From assembly GCA_003134685.1 (NCBI GenBank), contig PLCA01000005.1:1-64000 (forward strand): 64,000 bases of DNA, given 5' to 3'. Source of the DNA: Gemmatimonadota bacterium (GTDB lineage Bacteria > Gemmatimonadota > Gemmatimonadetes > Gemmatimonadales > Gemmatimonadaceae). Position 1 is the first letter of the stretch. The number at the start of each line of letters is the position of its first letter. This document shows positions 17,932 to 26,437 of this stretch, piece by piece. The translations under genes and the position numbers were made by a program. The notes under the pieces are model-generated. The model was not told the DNA's origin, did no database searches, and saw only the letters and a program-made list of their open reading frames with translations.

Positions 17932-20742
17932 ATGAGTACACCATTCGAGCGCCCAGGGCCCGCGCGCCTGCCTCCCATGCCACGATCCCTGCGGAGGTTC
18001 GTGTTGTGGGTCGTCGCCGCGATCTTCATCGCGCTGATCGTCGTTCCGTGGCTGGCCAGCTTTTTCACTGACTGGCTCTGGTTCAAGGAAATCGGTTTTC
18101 AGACGGTCTTCGCCACTTCGCTGGTCTGGCGGATCGGCCTGTTCATTCTTGGCGCCGCGTTCACATTCGCCTACTTCTACGGCAACGTGCGGATCGCGCG
18201 CGGGGCCGTGACCGCGTTCCCCGTGCTGTTCGTGAACCGCGGCGACGGCGTGACGATCGATGTCTCGCGGATGTTCACCAAGCTCTTTCTGCCGGCCGCC
18301 GCCCTTCTCTCCTTTCTGGCTGCGATCTCATTGTCCGCCTCGTGGCTGACGCTCCTCAAGGGATTGAACGGTGTACCGCTCGGAATGCGGGACACGCTCT
18401 TCAACCGCGACATCTCGTTCTACCTCTTCCGCCTGCCGCTGATCTCTGGCGTGCTGGATACGCTGATAACGCTCACCCTGCTCTCGTTCGTCGCGACGGG
18501 CGCGATGTACTGGCTGCGAAACGACATTACGCTGCCTCCTCGTCGCGCGTCCGCCAAGCCGAGGGCGGCGCGGCATCTGGGCGTACTCCTGGCGCTGTTG
18601 TTCATGCTGCTGGCGATACGCCTCTGGATCGTCGACACATCCAACCTTCTCTTCTCGACCACCGGCCCACTCCTGGGCGCGAGCTATACCGACGTTCACA
18701 TCGCGTTGCCCGGACTCTACATCTCCGCGATCGCGGCGCTCATTGCCGCCGTGTGGGTGGTGCTCGGGATCGCGCGCGACAAACTCGTCTGGTCAGCCGT
18801 CTCGGGAACCGTTTTCTACGTGGCGGTGAGCGTGCTGGCCCGCGGCATCGTCCCTGCCGCGTTCCAGAAGCTCGTTGTCTCGGCTAATGAGCTGACGCGC
18901 GAGACTCCCTACATCAGGCTACACATCGATGCCACGCGCAACGCGTGGGGCCTAAACAAAGTCGAGGGCAGGGACCTGTCGGGCGAAGTTCAGCTGACGA
19001 ATGCGAATATAAAGGCGAACGCGGCCACCGTGGACAACGTGCGGCTCTGGGAGCGCGATCTGCTGATGCAGACGTTCAAGCAGCTCCAGGAGATTCGGAC
19101 GTACTACGACTTCGTGTCCTCGGACGACGACCGGTACATGATCGACGGCAAGTACCGGCAGGTTCACATCGCTGCGCGCGAGCTGAATTCCGAGTCGCTC
19201 CCAACCCGCACATTCATCAATTCGAGGCTGACCTTCACGCACGGCATGGGCGTGACGATGGCACCGGTTAATCAGGTTACCAGCGAGGGGTTGCCCGTTC
19301 TCTTCATCAAGGATGTGCCCCCCGTCTCGACGGTCTCGATCAAGCTCACCCGGCCGCAGGTCTACTATGGCGAGCTGACCAACGAGTACGTCTTCGTCGG
19401 CACGGGTCAGCCGGAGTTCGACTATCCCGCGGGCGAGCAGAACATCTACACCAAATACACAGGTCGTGGTGGAGTCCCGATCGGATCCTTTCTCAGGAAG
19501 GTGTTGTACGCGTTCCAATTCGGTTCGCTCAAGATTCTTCTCTCGGACGACATCAAGGGAAGCGCGAAAGTCCTATACCGGCGCAACGTCATGGACCGCG
19601 CGACGACGGCCATGCCGTTCCTCGACTTCGACAACGATCCGTATCTCATGATCACCGACGCCGGTCAATTGAAGTGGATCCTCGATGCCTATACGGAGAG
19701 CGACGCCTATCCATATTCGCAGCGCACCGCGGACGGAACGAGCTACATGCGGAACAGCGTGAAGGTCGTGATCGACGCTTATGACGGCACGGTGGACGCC
19801 TACATCGCGGACCCGAACGACCCGGTCGTCCAGACCTACGCGAGAATATTTGGCGGCATCTTCAAGCCGATCAGCGCGATGCCGGCCGACATCCGGAAGC
19901 ACGTCCGCTATCCGGGCGATCTGTTCAGGATCCAGACGTCGTTGCACGCGACGTATCACATGACCGAGCCCGACGCGTTCTATCATCGCGAAGATCAGTG
20001 GCAGATCCCGGGCGCCCTCAACAAAACGACCAACGAAAACCCGTTCATGCGCCACATCATCATGCGACTGCCCGGAGAGAAAAATCCCGAGTTCATCTTC
20101 ATGACGCCATTCACACCGCGTGGGAAGGACAATCTGGCGGCGTGGATGGTGGCGCGAATGGACGGCGAGAATTACGGAAAGCTCTCGGTGTACCGGTTCC
20201 CCAAGCAGAGCCTCGTCTATGGGCCGAAGCAGATCGCAAACCGCATCAACCAGGACACCGACATCTCGAGGCAGCTAACGCTCTGGGATCAGAAAGGCTC
20301 GGAGGTAATCAGGGGCGAGCTGCTGGTGATCCCAATCGAGGAATCACTGATCTATGTGCAGCCGATCTATCTTCGCGCCGAGGGGGGCAACATACCTGAG
20401 CTCAAGCGCGTGGTGGTCGCCCACGAGAACCGCGTCGTGATGCGCGAGACGCTCGAGGAGGGTCTCGACGCTCTGTTCGGCTCCGGTGCCGCGGCACAAA
20501 CGAGAACGAACGTGGAGGACTCACTCAGCACCCTCGGAGTTGAGCCGTCGGTGGTCGGGGGCGGAGCGGTTCCTTCCACGGGTGCCCCGCCCTCAGGCGG
20601 GGTCAGCGCGCTTCTTCGGGAGGCGCAGACGCACTACGACCGGGCGATCGCCGCGCAGCGGGCGGGCAACTGGACGGATTACGGACGCGAGATCGAGCAG
20701 CTCGGCGCCACGATCCGCGCCCTCAGAGCGGCGAAGAACTAG
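17932..20742 (+). CDS. UPF0182-family membrane protein
   Basis: Large conserved protein of unknown function (PF03699). It has seven predicted membrane helices in the first ~330 residues (VLWVVAAIFIALIVVPWLASFF, RIGLFILGAAFTFAYFY and others), then a long extracytoplasmic domain with family stretches such as ETPYIRLHIDATRNAWGL, YTKYTGRGGVPIGS and FLDFDNDPYLMI. The C-terminus has a low-complexity linker and a short helical tail. I place the start at ATG 17932; an upstream GTG at 17896 lies in the preceding terminator, and ATG 17977 is a later option. Length about 936 residues is normal for the family. Confidence 0.9.
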   Translation: MSTPFERPGPARLPPMPRSLRRFVLWVVAAIFIALIVVPWLASFFTDWLWFKEIGFQTVFATSLVWRIGLFILGAAFTFAYFYGNVRIARGAVTAFPVLFVNRGDGVTIDVSRMFTKLFLPAAALLSFLAAISLSASWLTLLKGLNGVPLGMRDTLFNRDISFYLFRLPLISGVLDTLITLTLLSFVATGAMYWLRNDITLPPRRASAKPRAARHLGVLLALLFMLLAIRLWIVDTSNLLFSTTGPLLGASYTDVHIALPGLYISAIAALIAAVWVVLGIARDKLVWSAVSGTVFYVAVSVLARGIVPAAFQKLVVSANELTRETPYIRLHIDATRNAWGLNKVEGRDLSGEVQLTNANIKANAATVDNVRLWERDLLMQTFKQLQEIRTYYDFVSSDDDRYMIDGKYRQVHIAARELNSESLPTRTFINSRLTFTHGMGVTMAPVNQVTSEGLPVLFIKDVPPVSTVSIKLTRPQVYYGELTNEYVFVGTGQPEFDYPAGEQNIYTKYTGRGGVPIGSFLRKVLYAFQFGSLKILLSDDIKGSAKVLYRRNVMDRATTAMPFLDFDNDPYLMITDAGQLKWILDAYTESDAYPYSQRTADGTSYMRNSVKVVIDAYDGTVDAYIADPNDPVVQTYARIFGGIFKPISAMPADIRKHVRYPGDLFRIQTSLHATYHMTEPDAFYHREDQWQIPGALNKTTNENPFMRHIIMRLPGEKNPEFIFMTPFTPRGKDNLAAWMVARMDGENYGKLSVYRFPKQSLVYGPKQIANRINQDTDISRQLTLWDQKGSEVIRGELLVIPIEESLIYVQPIYLRAEGGNIPELKRVVVAHENRVVMRETLEEGLDALFGSGAAAQTRTNVEDSLSTLGVEPSVVGGGAVPSTGAPPSGGVSALLREAQTHYDRAIAAQRAGNWTDYGREIEQLGATIRALRAAKN

Positions 20743-20777
20743 GGGCATTCCGCCATCCTCGGCCGCCAGAATGAATC

Positions 20778-21554
20778 TCACGTGGCGCGCTTCAGAAATT
20801 CCTGGACTGCCTTGCGGTAGCTTCGCCCGGTCGTGATGCGCTTGCCGTTCCGCAGGATCAGCAGCTGGTCACCCTGATCGAAAGGCTGTGCCTCGCGCAC
20901 CTGCGCGGTGTTCACGATAGTCGAGCGATGGACGCGCAGGAACCGATTGCTGGGCAAGCGCGCCTCGAGCCTGCTCAGCGGCTCGCGCACGTCATACGCC
21001 ACTTCAGCGAGATGAATTCTCGCCAGGTCGTCGCGCGCCTGAATCCAGAAGATTTCGTCGGGGTCGAGAAAGAGGATCTTTCCGTTCACCTTGACGCCGA
21101 TCCTGTTCTTCGGCGCGTCGAGCTGCCCGACATACTTGAGGAGCGCGCTCAGCTGTGACGACACGCTGGGGTTGGAAGATTCCCTGAGTCGCTTTTTGGC
21201 GCGGTCGAGCGTCTGGTGAAAGCGCACGTGATCGACGGGCTTGAGCAGATAGTCGAACGCGCCGAATTCGAAGGCCGAAACCGCGTAATCGTCGAAGGCG
21301 GTGACGAAGATTACGGGGGGCATCTTGTCGGTCCCGACCTCGGTGATCACATCAAAGCCATCCAGCTCGGGCATCTGCACGTCCAGGAAAACCAGATCCG
21401 GCTGCTGCGCGCGAATCGCGGCGACGGCCTCGAGTCCGTTCTGGCACTCGCCCACCACTTCGACGTCGGGGGAGTTCGAGAGGAGCGATAGAAGTCGCTG
21501 GCGCGCGAGCGTTTCGTCGTCGATCACCAGAACACGCAGAGATTGCCCGATCAT
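20778..21554 (-). CDS. LytR/AlgR-type response regulator (REC + LytTR)
   Basis: A 258-residue two-component regulator. The receiver domain (residues 1-125) has the acidic pair DD at 12-13, phosphoacceptor Asp58 (VFLDVQMPELDG), the conserved Thr (IFVTAFDDYA) and the Lys (YLLKPVD). A linker leads to a LytTR DNA-binding domain (about 155-258; INGKILFLDPDEIFWIQ-like strand and FLRVHRSTIVNT). LytTR domains bind tandem direct repeats. The gene overlaps the upstream histidine kinase gene by four bases, so the pair is one unit. Confidence 0.93.
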   Translation of the reverse strand: MIGQSLRVLVIDDETLARQRLLSLLSNSPDVEVVGECQNGLEAVAAIRAQQPDLVFLDVQMPELDGFDVITEVGTDKMPPVIFVTAFDDYAVSAFEFGAFDYLLKPVDHVRFHQTLDRAKKRLRESSNPSVSSQLSALLKYVGQLDAPKNRIGVKVNGKILFLDPDEIFWIQARDDLARIHLAEVAYDVREPLSRLEARLPSNRFLRVHRSTIVNTAQVREAQPFDQGDQLLILRNGKRITTGRSYRKAVQEFLKRAT

Positions 21555-22882
21555 GCCTGCACCGCCGTGACGAGGTCACTGTCCTTTTGCGCGTCGTTTC
21601 GAGCCGGCGAGAGGCGCCCGAGCCTGAACGGAATTGTAATCTGCACCGCGTAGCCTCCCTCGTCCCGGGGGCCACTCTCGAATTCGTGGCTGTCACCATA
21701 GAGGTGGATCAGCCGGGTGATCGTATTCGTCAGGCCGAGGCCCGTTCCGCGCGAGCGTTCGCGCGATCGGCGGGCACGCACCCCGACTCCATCGTCAAGA
21801 ATGGTAATCGAGAGCTTGTCGCCCAGGCGCCGCGCGGTGACCTGGACGTAGCCCGCGCCGGCGCGGGGACTGATGCCGTGCCGGATTGCGTTCTCCACCA
21901 GGGGCTGGAGCAGCAAGCTTGGAACGAGCGCCGCTCGAACGCCGTCCTCGATGTTGCAGCTGACGGTGAGACGATCCTGGAAGCGCACCCGCTGGATCGC
22001 CACGTACCGGTCGAGAAGTCCGAGCTCGCGCTCGAGCGGTACCTCCTGCTCGCTCGATGTCGAAAGCACCAGCCGCAGGAAGTCGCTCAGCTCCGACACC
22101 ATTCGCTCGGCTGCCGGCGGGTCAGTTGCGATGAGCGCCATGGCGCTGTTGAGCGCATTAAAGAGAAAGTGCGGATTGAGCTGAAGCTTGAGCGTATCCA
22201 GCTCCGACTGCACGAGCCGCGTCACCACTCGCTGACGCTCGGCTGATTCCTTGCTCGCCTCGCGCACGAGGTGCTCCACCCACGAAGTCGCGTACGTCGC
22301 AACGGTACCGAAGACGCCGAGTAGAATGAGCTTGGCGGCTTCATCGAGCGGAGTGATACGCGCCATCTGGACCGCATCAATCGGATTGATCACCAGAGGC
22401 ACCCGATTGGTTGCCCACAGCCAGACGAGGAGGCCAAGGTACTCCGCAAAGGCGAGGACCGATATCAACCCGGCCTTCCGGACCGACGAAGCGACCGGCC
22501 GGCCGGCCAGCACCACGAAGTACATCAGGAAAATCGGGGACCGGAGCGCGAGCACGCCGGATTGCGCCACCGCATAGCCGCCGATGATCGCCGTCACTGC
22601 CGTCACGTCGACGATTGGATTCACCGCCGACAGCCAGTCCGGAAGCTCGGGGCGCCGATACCATATCAGATACTGTACGACGGTCCAGAGCAGCATCGGG
22701 CCCAACACCAGCACGTTGGCGCTGTTGAGCGCCTGCGAGAGGTGCGGCGCGTACATGAGCGCCGACGCGGTGAGCAGGAACACCACCGCGGCCCGGAGGC
22801 CGTTGAGGATCCGCTCCGCCCTGTCGCGTCTTAGGCGGAGACTTTCGGGAGGCGCGAACGAGGATGAAGCGAAGAACTGCAT
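21551..22882 (-). CDS. LytS/YehU-type sensor histidine kinase
   Basis: A 443-residue membrane sensor. About six membrane helices fill residues 28-200 with no clear extracellular ligand domain. The His_kinase domain carries the phosphoacceptor box LKLQLNPHFLFNALNSAM, and the HATPase_c domain carries the N box LLLQPLVENAIRHGI, the D/G boxes ILDDGVGV and GTGLGLTNTITRLI. It autophosphorylates and passes phosphate to the coupled LytTR regulator. The signal is unknown; in this class, membrane state or small extracellular metabolites are typical inputs. Confidence 0.92.
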   Translation of the reverse strand: MQFFASSSFAPPESLRLRRDRAERILNGLRAAVVFLLTASALMYAPHLSQALNSANVLVLGPMLLWTVVQYLIWYRRPELPDWLSAVNPIVDVTAVTAIIGGYAVAQSGVLALRSPIFLMYFVVLAGRPVASSVRKAGLISVLAFAEYLGLLVWLWATNRVPLVINPIDAVQMARITPLDEAAKLILLGVFGTVATYATSWVEHLVREASKESAERQRVVTRLVQSELDTLKLQLNPHFLFNALNSAMALIATDPPAAERMVSELSDFLRLVLSTSSEQEVPLERELGLLDRYVAIQRVRFQDRLTVSCNIEDGVRAALVPSLLLQPLVENAIRHGISPRAGAGYVQVTARRLGDKLSITILDDGVGVRARRSRERSRGTGLGLTNTITRLIHLYGDSHEFESGPRDEGGYAVQITIPFRLGRLSPARNDAQKDSDLVTAVQA

Positions 22883-22953
22883 TAAATGAATCTGGCTGGA
22901 GCGGGTTGGCTGGGATAGCAGGCCGACGAGGTCCTGCTACCCCCGACGCCGGT

Positions 22954-23076
22954 TTAGTCGTGCCCGCCGTCGTCGTTGCCTTGACCCTCGTTCAGGTCGC
23001 TCGAGCAGGCGGCAAGAGTGATAAGTGCTGCAATGCCGGCAAGCGGCATCGTGTACTGTATTGGAAGTGCGATCAC
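22954..23076 (-). CDS. Very small lipoprotein (about 40 residues)
   Basis: From a GTG at 23076, preceded at four bases by GAGGA, the frame encodes a signal peptide ending ALITLAAC (lipobox LAAC) and then only 17 acidic residues (SSDLNEGQGNDDGGHD). The ribosome-binding site and lipobox together make a real gene plausible despite its size. It lies 71 bases before the histidine kinase start on the same strand and could be co-transcribed. In that gap AGCAGG / CCTGCT form a weak hairpin (22915-22939). Function unknown. Confidence 0.45.
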   Translation of the reverse strand: MIALPIQYTMPLAGIAALITLAACSSDLNEGQGNDDGGHD

Positions 23077-23292
23077 AGAGTCCTCACTTGACGGTTCGCC
23101 GCGAGTGATTAGTCCGCGACTGCGTTGAAAGTACGTCAATCATATGTGGCGACGACCCATGCAGGGGCGGGAGAACTCGTGTACGGGGCGAGTGACTTGT
23201 TGCGCGCGGTGAAGGGCGGTTTGAGAGAGACGAGAAAGCGTGGCTCAGCGTCCGCGAATGTGCATTTCCAAGTTTACATTCTCAATGCCGCA
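23077..23292. other. Intergenic stretch before the trpF-like gene
   Basis: No gene or RNA is recognised here. A TTGACG on the minus strand (near 23131-23136) could be a -35 element for the small lipoprotein gene, but no matching -10 was found. Confidence 0.3.
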
Positions 23293-23967
23293 TCACCCGG
23301 AGTCGCGAACGGCGCGCATAAAGGCGACGAGCTTGGCTTCGTCGAGCCTTCCATTGGCGCGCAATCCACTGCACACGTCCACGCCGAATGGCGCAACTCG
23401 GGTTATCGCCTTACCCACGTTGTCGGGATTGAGCCCGCCGGCCAGAAAGACAGGAACATCGACGGCGTCGCGAATCCTTCTGCTGACGCCCCAGTCGTGG
23501 ACGCGTCCCGTGCCGCCAAGCTCTTTCGTCGAGAGCGAAGGATTCCCGGAATCGAGAAGAATAGCGTCCACTGACGAGGACACAGCGACCGATTCCCGCA
23601 ACGCCTCTTCACCATCGCCGCCGCGGACGTGGACCACCTGAACGATCGAAATTCCCGGGAGTGAGTCTCGCAGCCGCGCGTGCACGCCGGGCTCGACCTC
23701 GTCAACGAGCTGGATTGTGGTGGTGCGGCAAAATCGTTGTTGCGCGATGATCGGCTCAGCCGTCGTTTCGCAAGTCAGAAGGAAGGTCGCGACGCCCGGT
23801 GGCACGGTATCCGCAATGTCACGGATGCGGGACTCGGGAATCGGGCCGGGCCCGCTCGGCATTCGAGACACGAGACCCAGAGCCGACGCGCCCATTCGCA
23901 CCGCGAGCGCGGCTTCTTCTTCGGACGCAATGCAACAGACCTTAACCCTGGGCGGAACGGGGAACAT
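23293..23967 (-). CDS. trpF: Phosphoribosylanthranilate isomerase-like protein (TrpF)
   Basis: TIM-barrel enzyme of tryptophan synthesis that converts N-(5-phosphoribosyl)anthranilate to the carboxyphenylamino-deoxyribulose phosphate. RVKVCCIASEEEAALAVRMGASALG is a variant of the usual VKICGIT opening with the catalytic Cys kept. The acid region VDAILLDS is present, as are the phosphate-binding GGTG...HDW and LAGGLNPDNV, and GVDVCSGLR near the end. Start ATG 23967 gives a compact N-terminus; an in-frame ATG at 24006 is possible. No other trp genes are nearby. The KVCC change and missing operon leave room for a different substrate. Confidence 0.8.
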   Translation of the reverse strand: MFPVPPRVKVCCIASEEEAALAVRMGASALGLVSRMPSGPGPIPESRIRDIADTVPPGVATFLLTCETTAEPIIAQQRFCRTTTIQLVDEVEPGVHARLRDSLPGISIVQVVHVRGGDGEEALRESVAVSSSVDAILLDSGNPSLSTKELGGTGRVHDWGVSRRIRDAVDVPVFLAGGLNPDNVGKAITRVAPFGVDVCSGLRANGRLDEAKLVAFMRAVRDSG

Positions 23968-24074
23968 AACTGGACCGTTGGTGAATACTATGTTAGGGAA
24001 TTGCATACAATTGGAACGTCGGGCCGTGCGCGTTCAGCGGCTCCTTCCTAAAACCATGTAACGCGCGAGGCAAT

Positions 24075-24566
24075 ATGCTCACAAAAAAATCTAGGCTGTT
24101 CCTGGGCCTCATGGCGGCGACTCCATTGTTGTTCGCCGCATGCACGGACAACGGCATCTTCAATCCGATGTCGGATGCCTCCGGCACCTACCAGCTCACC
24201 ATCTATGCGGGAAGCACCGTTCCGATGTTCTTTACGGTTCAGCCGGGAGATGCCAATTTCCCCAACGGCGCCAGGTTCGACGTGACTGGTGGGAGCCTTG
24301 TTCTGAACAGCAACGGGGCTTTTGTCGAGACGAACAACATTCTCATCACACCAAATGGGCAGTCGTCGTTTCGCAATGATTTTATCAGCAGCGGAACGTG
24401 GACGCTCAACGGCACGAGTCTCACGCTCAGCGCGCCGGCGACAAACCAAGTCTCGGCGCGGTTCGTGACCGGAACTCTCGACACAAATGTCAACAGCCAG
24501 CTCAGGGTCAATTATCAGGAAGCCAACGGCTCGGGTGGCTTGGACTCCTTCGAGTATGTGCGATAA
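24075..24566 (+). CDS. Lipocalin-like small lipoprotein of unknown function
   Basis: A 163-residue precursor with lipoprotein signal (GLMAATPLLFAAC). The mature part is nearly all predicted beta strand: SGTYQLTIYAGSTVP, GGSLVLNSNGAFVETN, SGTWTLNGTSLTLS and QLRVNYQEA. This is the rhythm of small lipocalin-like or META-like domains that report a G-x-W/Y strand pattern. The gene is divergent from trpF and ends in a strong terminator. No function assigned. Confidence 0.7.
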   Translation: MLTKKSRLFLGLMAATPLLFAACTDNGIFNPMSDASGTYQLTIYAGSTVPMFFTVQPGDANFPNGARFDVTGGSLVLNSNGAFVETNNILITPNGQSSFRNDFISSGTWTLNGTSLTLSAPATNQVSARFVTGTLDTNVNSQLRVNYQEANGSGGLDSFEYVR

Positions 24567-24590
24567 GGCTCTGCAGCGATCTGTGACCTG

Positions 24591-24626
24591 AAAAGGGAGC
24601 GCTCTCGTCCGAGCGCTCCCTTTTCG
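24591..24626 (+). terminator. Rho-independent terminator
   Basis: AAAAGGGAGCGCTC pairs with GAGCGCTCCCTTTT across a six-base loop. It ends the lipocalin-like lipoprotein gene and, being symmetric, could also stop antisense transcription. Confidence 0.85.
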
Positions 24627-24699
24627 TTATCGTTTGTACACTTGGAACCGTTTCCCGTGGGGCGCCGTAAGGCTCAAAACTCTTTCGAGGACGGACACA

Positions 24700-24969
24700 A
24701 TGGGCACAATGGGCATAGTGGCCTGGATCGTGGTTGGGCTCGTCGCTGGAGTTCTTGCATCTCTCGTGATGGGTGGCACCGGGTACGGAATCATCGGTGA
24801 CATCGTCATCGGCATCGTCGGCGCCTTCATCGGGGGCTGGCTCTTCGGCGCTCTCGGAATTTCGAATCCCATGGGGGGCATGGGCGGAACGATTTTCGTC
24901 GCGTTCATCGGCGCCGTCGTTCTTCTTTTTGTCCTCAGGCTGATACGCGGCTCTACCCGAAAGGTATAG
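24700..24969 (+). CDS. GlsB/YeaQ/YmgE-family membrane protein
   Basis: An 89-residue inner-membrane protein of the transglycosylase-associated (Transgly_assoc) family. It is three glycine-rich helices: IVAWIVVGLVAGVLASLVMGG, GIIGDIVIGIVGAFIGGWLFG and TIFVAFIGAVVLLFVLRLI. The ATG at 24700 follows GAGG by nine bases, and the upstream in-frame extension is polar and unlike the family. Members are stress-induced; the biochemical role is unknown. Confidence 0.88.
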   Translation: MGTMGIVAWIVVGLVAGVLASLVMGGTGYGIIGDIVIGIVGAFIGGWLFGALGISNPMGGMGGTIFVAFIGAVVLLFVLRLIRGSTRKV

Positions 24970-25022
24970 AGCGCTCCATGCGGCTCGGCAGCGGCGCGCG
25001 TCGAGCGCCGCTGACCGTTTAG

Positions 25023-25448
25023 GTGGCGATGAAGCGGCGGAGCGCCCAGACCTTCGGTTATTCGGGCACTCCGCTGGTGGACAAGCTCGGAATAAAACCG
25101 GGGACGCGTCTGTATTTCGTTTCGGAGCCGCGGGATTTTGCGGGACTGCTGGGCGGGCTTCCCGACGGTACGCGCGTCGCATCGAGAGGATCTCTCGATT
25201 TCGCGATGCTGTTCGTCAAGGCGCGGTCCGAGCTGGAAAAGGGATTCGCGCGACTGCGCGACAGGCTCGAGCCCAATGGAATGCTCTGGGTTGCGTGGCC
25301 CAAGAAAGCGTCGGGCGTGGAGACCGATCTCACCGAAGGTATCGTGCGTACCTTCGGGCTCGAGTCCGGGCTGGTCGACGTGAAGGTCTGCGCGGTCGAT
25401 GACACATGGTCGGGACTCAAGTTCGTCCGCAGGCTGAAGGATCGCTGA
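25023..25448 (+). CDS. DUF3052-family protein
   Basis: A 141-residue soluble protein of the DUF3052 family: GYSGTPLVDKLGIKPGTRLYF at the start, DFAMLFVKARSELEKGFARLRDRL, then PNGMLWVAWPKKASGVETDL and VCAVDDTWSGLKFVRR. The fold resembles a shortened Rossmann or methyltransferase-like sheet, but no cofactor motif is visible. Function unknown. The start is GTG 25023 or ATG 25029. Confidence 0.85.
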   Translation: MAMKRRSAQTFGYSGTPLVDKLGIKPGTRLYFVSEPRDFAGLLGGLPDGTRVASRGSLDFAMLFVKARSELEKGFARLRDRLEPNGMLWVAWPKKASGVETDLTEGIVRTFGLESGLVDVKVCAVDDTWSGLKFVRRLKDR

Positions 25449-25516
25449 TATCGCGCCCGGCTGGCGTTGGGGATTAACTTCACTGCGATGATCGATCCCA
25501 ATGCCAGAGTCCCGGA

Positions 25517-26437
25517 TTGAAATCCGTCGACGCGCTCCTCGCGGGTCTGGTGGACTACGCTGGTCTGTTTCCACCCGCGAGCGAAGACATGCGGCCAGCT
25601 CTCGAGAGTTACGCTTCGTACTTTCAAGGCGCGGACAGGGCGGCGCTTGGCCACTTCATCGTGCCTATCTCGCGCGCGAAGGAGCTTGAAGAAGCGGGTG
25701 GCGACCTCATGCCCCGCGGCCCGCGGTCTGCTCCGTGGCGCTTGAGCGTGCTGGTCGCGGAAGACGTGCGGGCCGCAAGTGAAGAGATGCAGAAATTCAA
25801 TTGCCGCCATTCGTCGGAATCAAGGGACGGTCATGCCGTGATCGACGTGGCCGAGCTGAAGGCGACCACGGTGGACGAGATCGGACACCAGCGGCAGGAT
25901 CTGCCGCCCGCATTCACACCGTATTTCGAGATTCCAATCACAGGCGATGTGTCGCCGCTCGTGAAAGCGATCGCGCACGTCGGTGCGCGGGCGAAGGTTC
26001 GCACCGGCGGTGTAACGCCCGAAGCATTTCCTCGGGCCGAGGCGATCATTCGCTTCATTGCCGCATGCCAGCAGGAGGCCGTCCCATTCAAGGCCACCGC
26101 CGGACTTCATCATCCGATTCGCGGGGAATATCGCCTGACCTATGAACCGGGCAGTCCAACGGGAATGATGTACGGGTTTATGAACGTCTTCCTAGCCGCA
26201 GCCCTCCTGTACGCCGGTGAGAGCGAGGACACGGCGTTCGCCGCGCTCGAGGAGAACGATCCGGCGGCATTCCAGTTTGCCGACGACGCGATTCAATGGC
26301 GCGGAAAGCGCATTGGCGCGAAGCTGATTCTGGCCGCACGCTCGGAATTTGCGATTTCGTTTGGCTCGTGCTCGTTCCGTGAGCCTGTCGAAGAGCTTGC
26401 GCACCTCACCCGCATAGCGAGATCAACAGACCAGTGA
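25517..26437 (+). CDS. Conserved unknown protein, translationally coupled to fahA
   Basis: A 306-residue soluble protein from a TTG start, not assigned to a characterised family. VDYAGLFPPASEDM lies at the N-terminus, a central AKVRTGGVTPEAFP is followed by FIAACQQEAVPFKATAGLHHPIRG, and IGFGSCS-like FAISFGSCSFREPVEEL is near the end. The R-T-G-G, K-A-T-A-G-L-H-H-P and S-C-S-F segments look like active-site loops of a TIM-barrel-like enzyme. The gene overlaps fumarylacetoacetase by four bases (GTGA), which points to aromatic amino-acid breakdown. The reaction is unknown. Confidence 0.75.
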   Translation: MKSVDALLAGLVDYAGLFPPASEDMRPALESYASYFQGADRAALGHFIVPISRAKELEEAGGDLMPRGPRSAPWRLSVLVAEDVRAASEEMQKFNCRHSSESRDGHAVIDVAELKATTVDEIGHQRQDLPPAFTPYFEIPITGDVSPLVKAIAHVGARAKVRTGGVTPEAFPRAEAIIRFIAACQQEAVPFKATAGLHHPIRGEYRLTYEPGSPTGMMYGFMNVFLAAALLYAGESEDTAFAALEENDPAAFQFADDAIQWRGKRIGAKLILAARSEFAISFGSCSFREPVEELAHLTRIARSTDQ

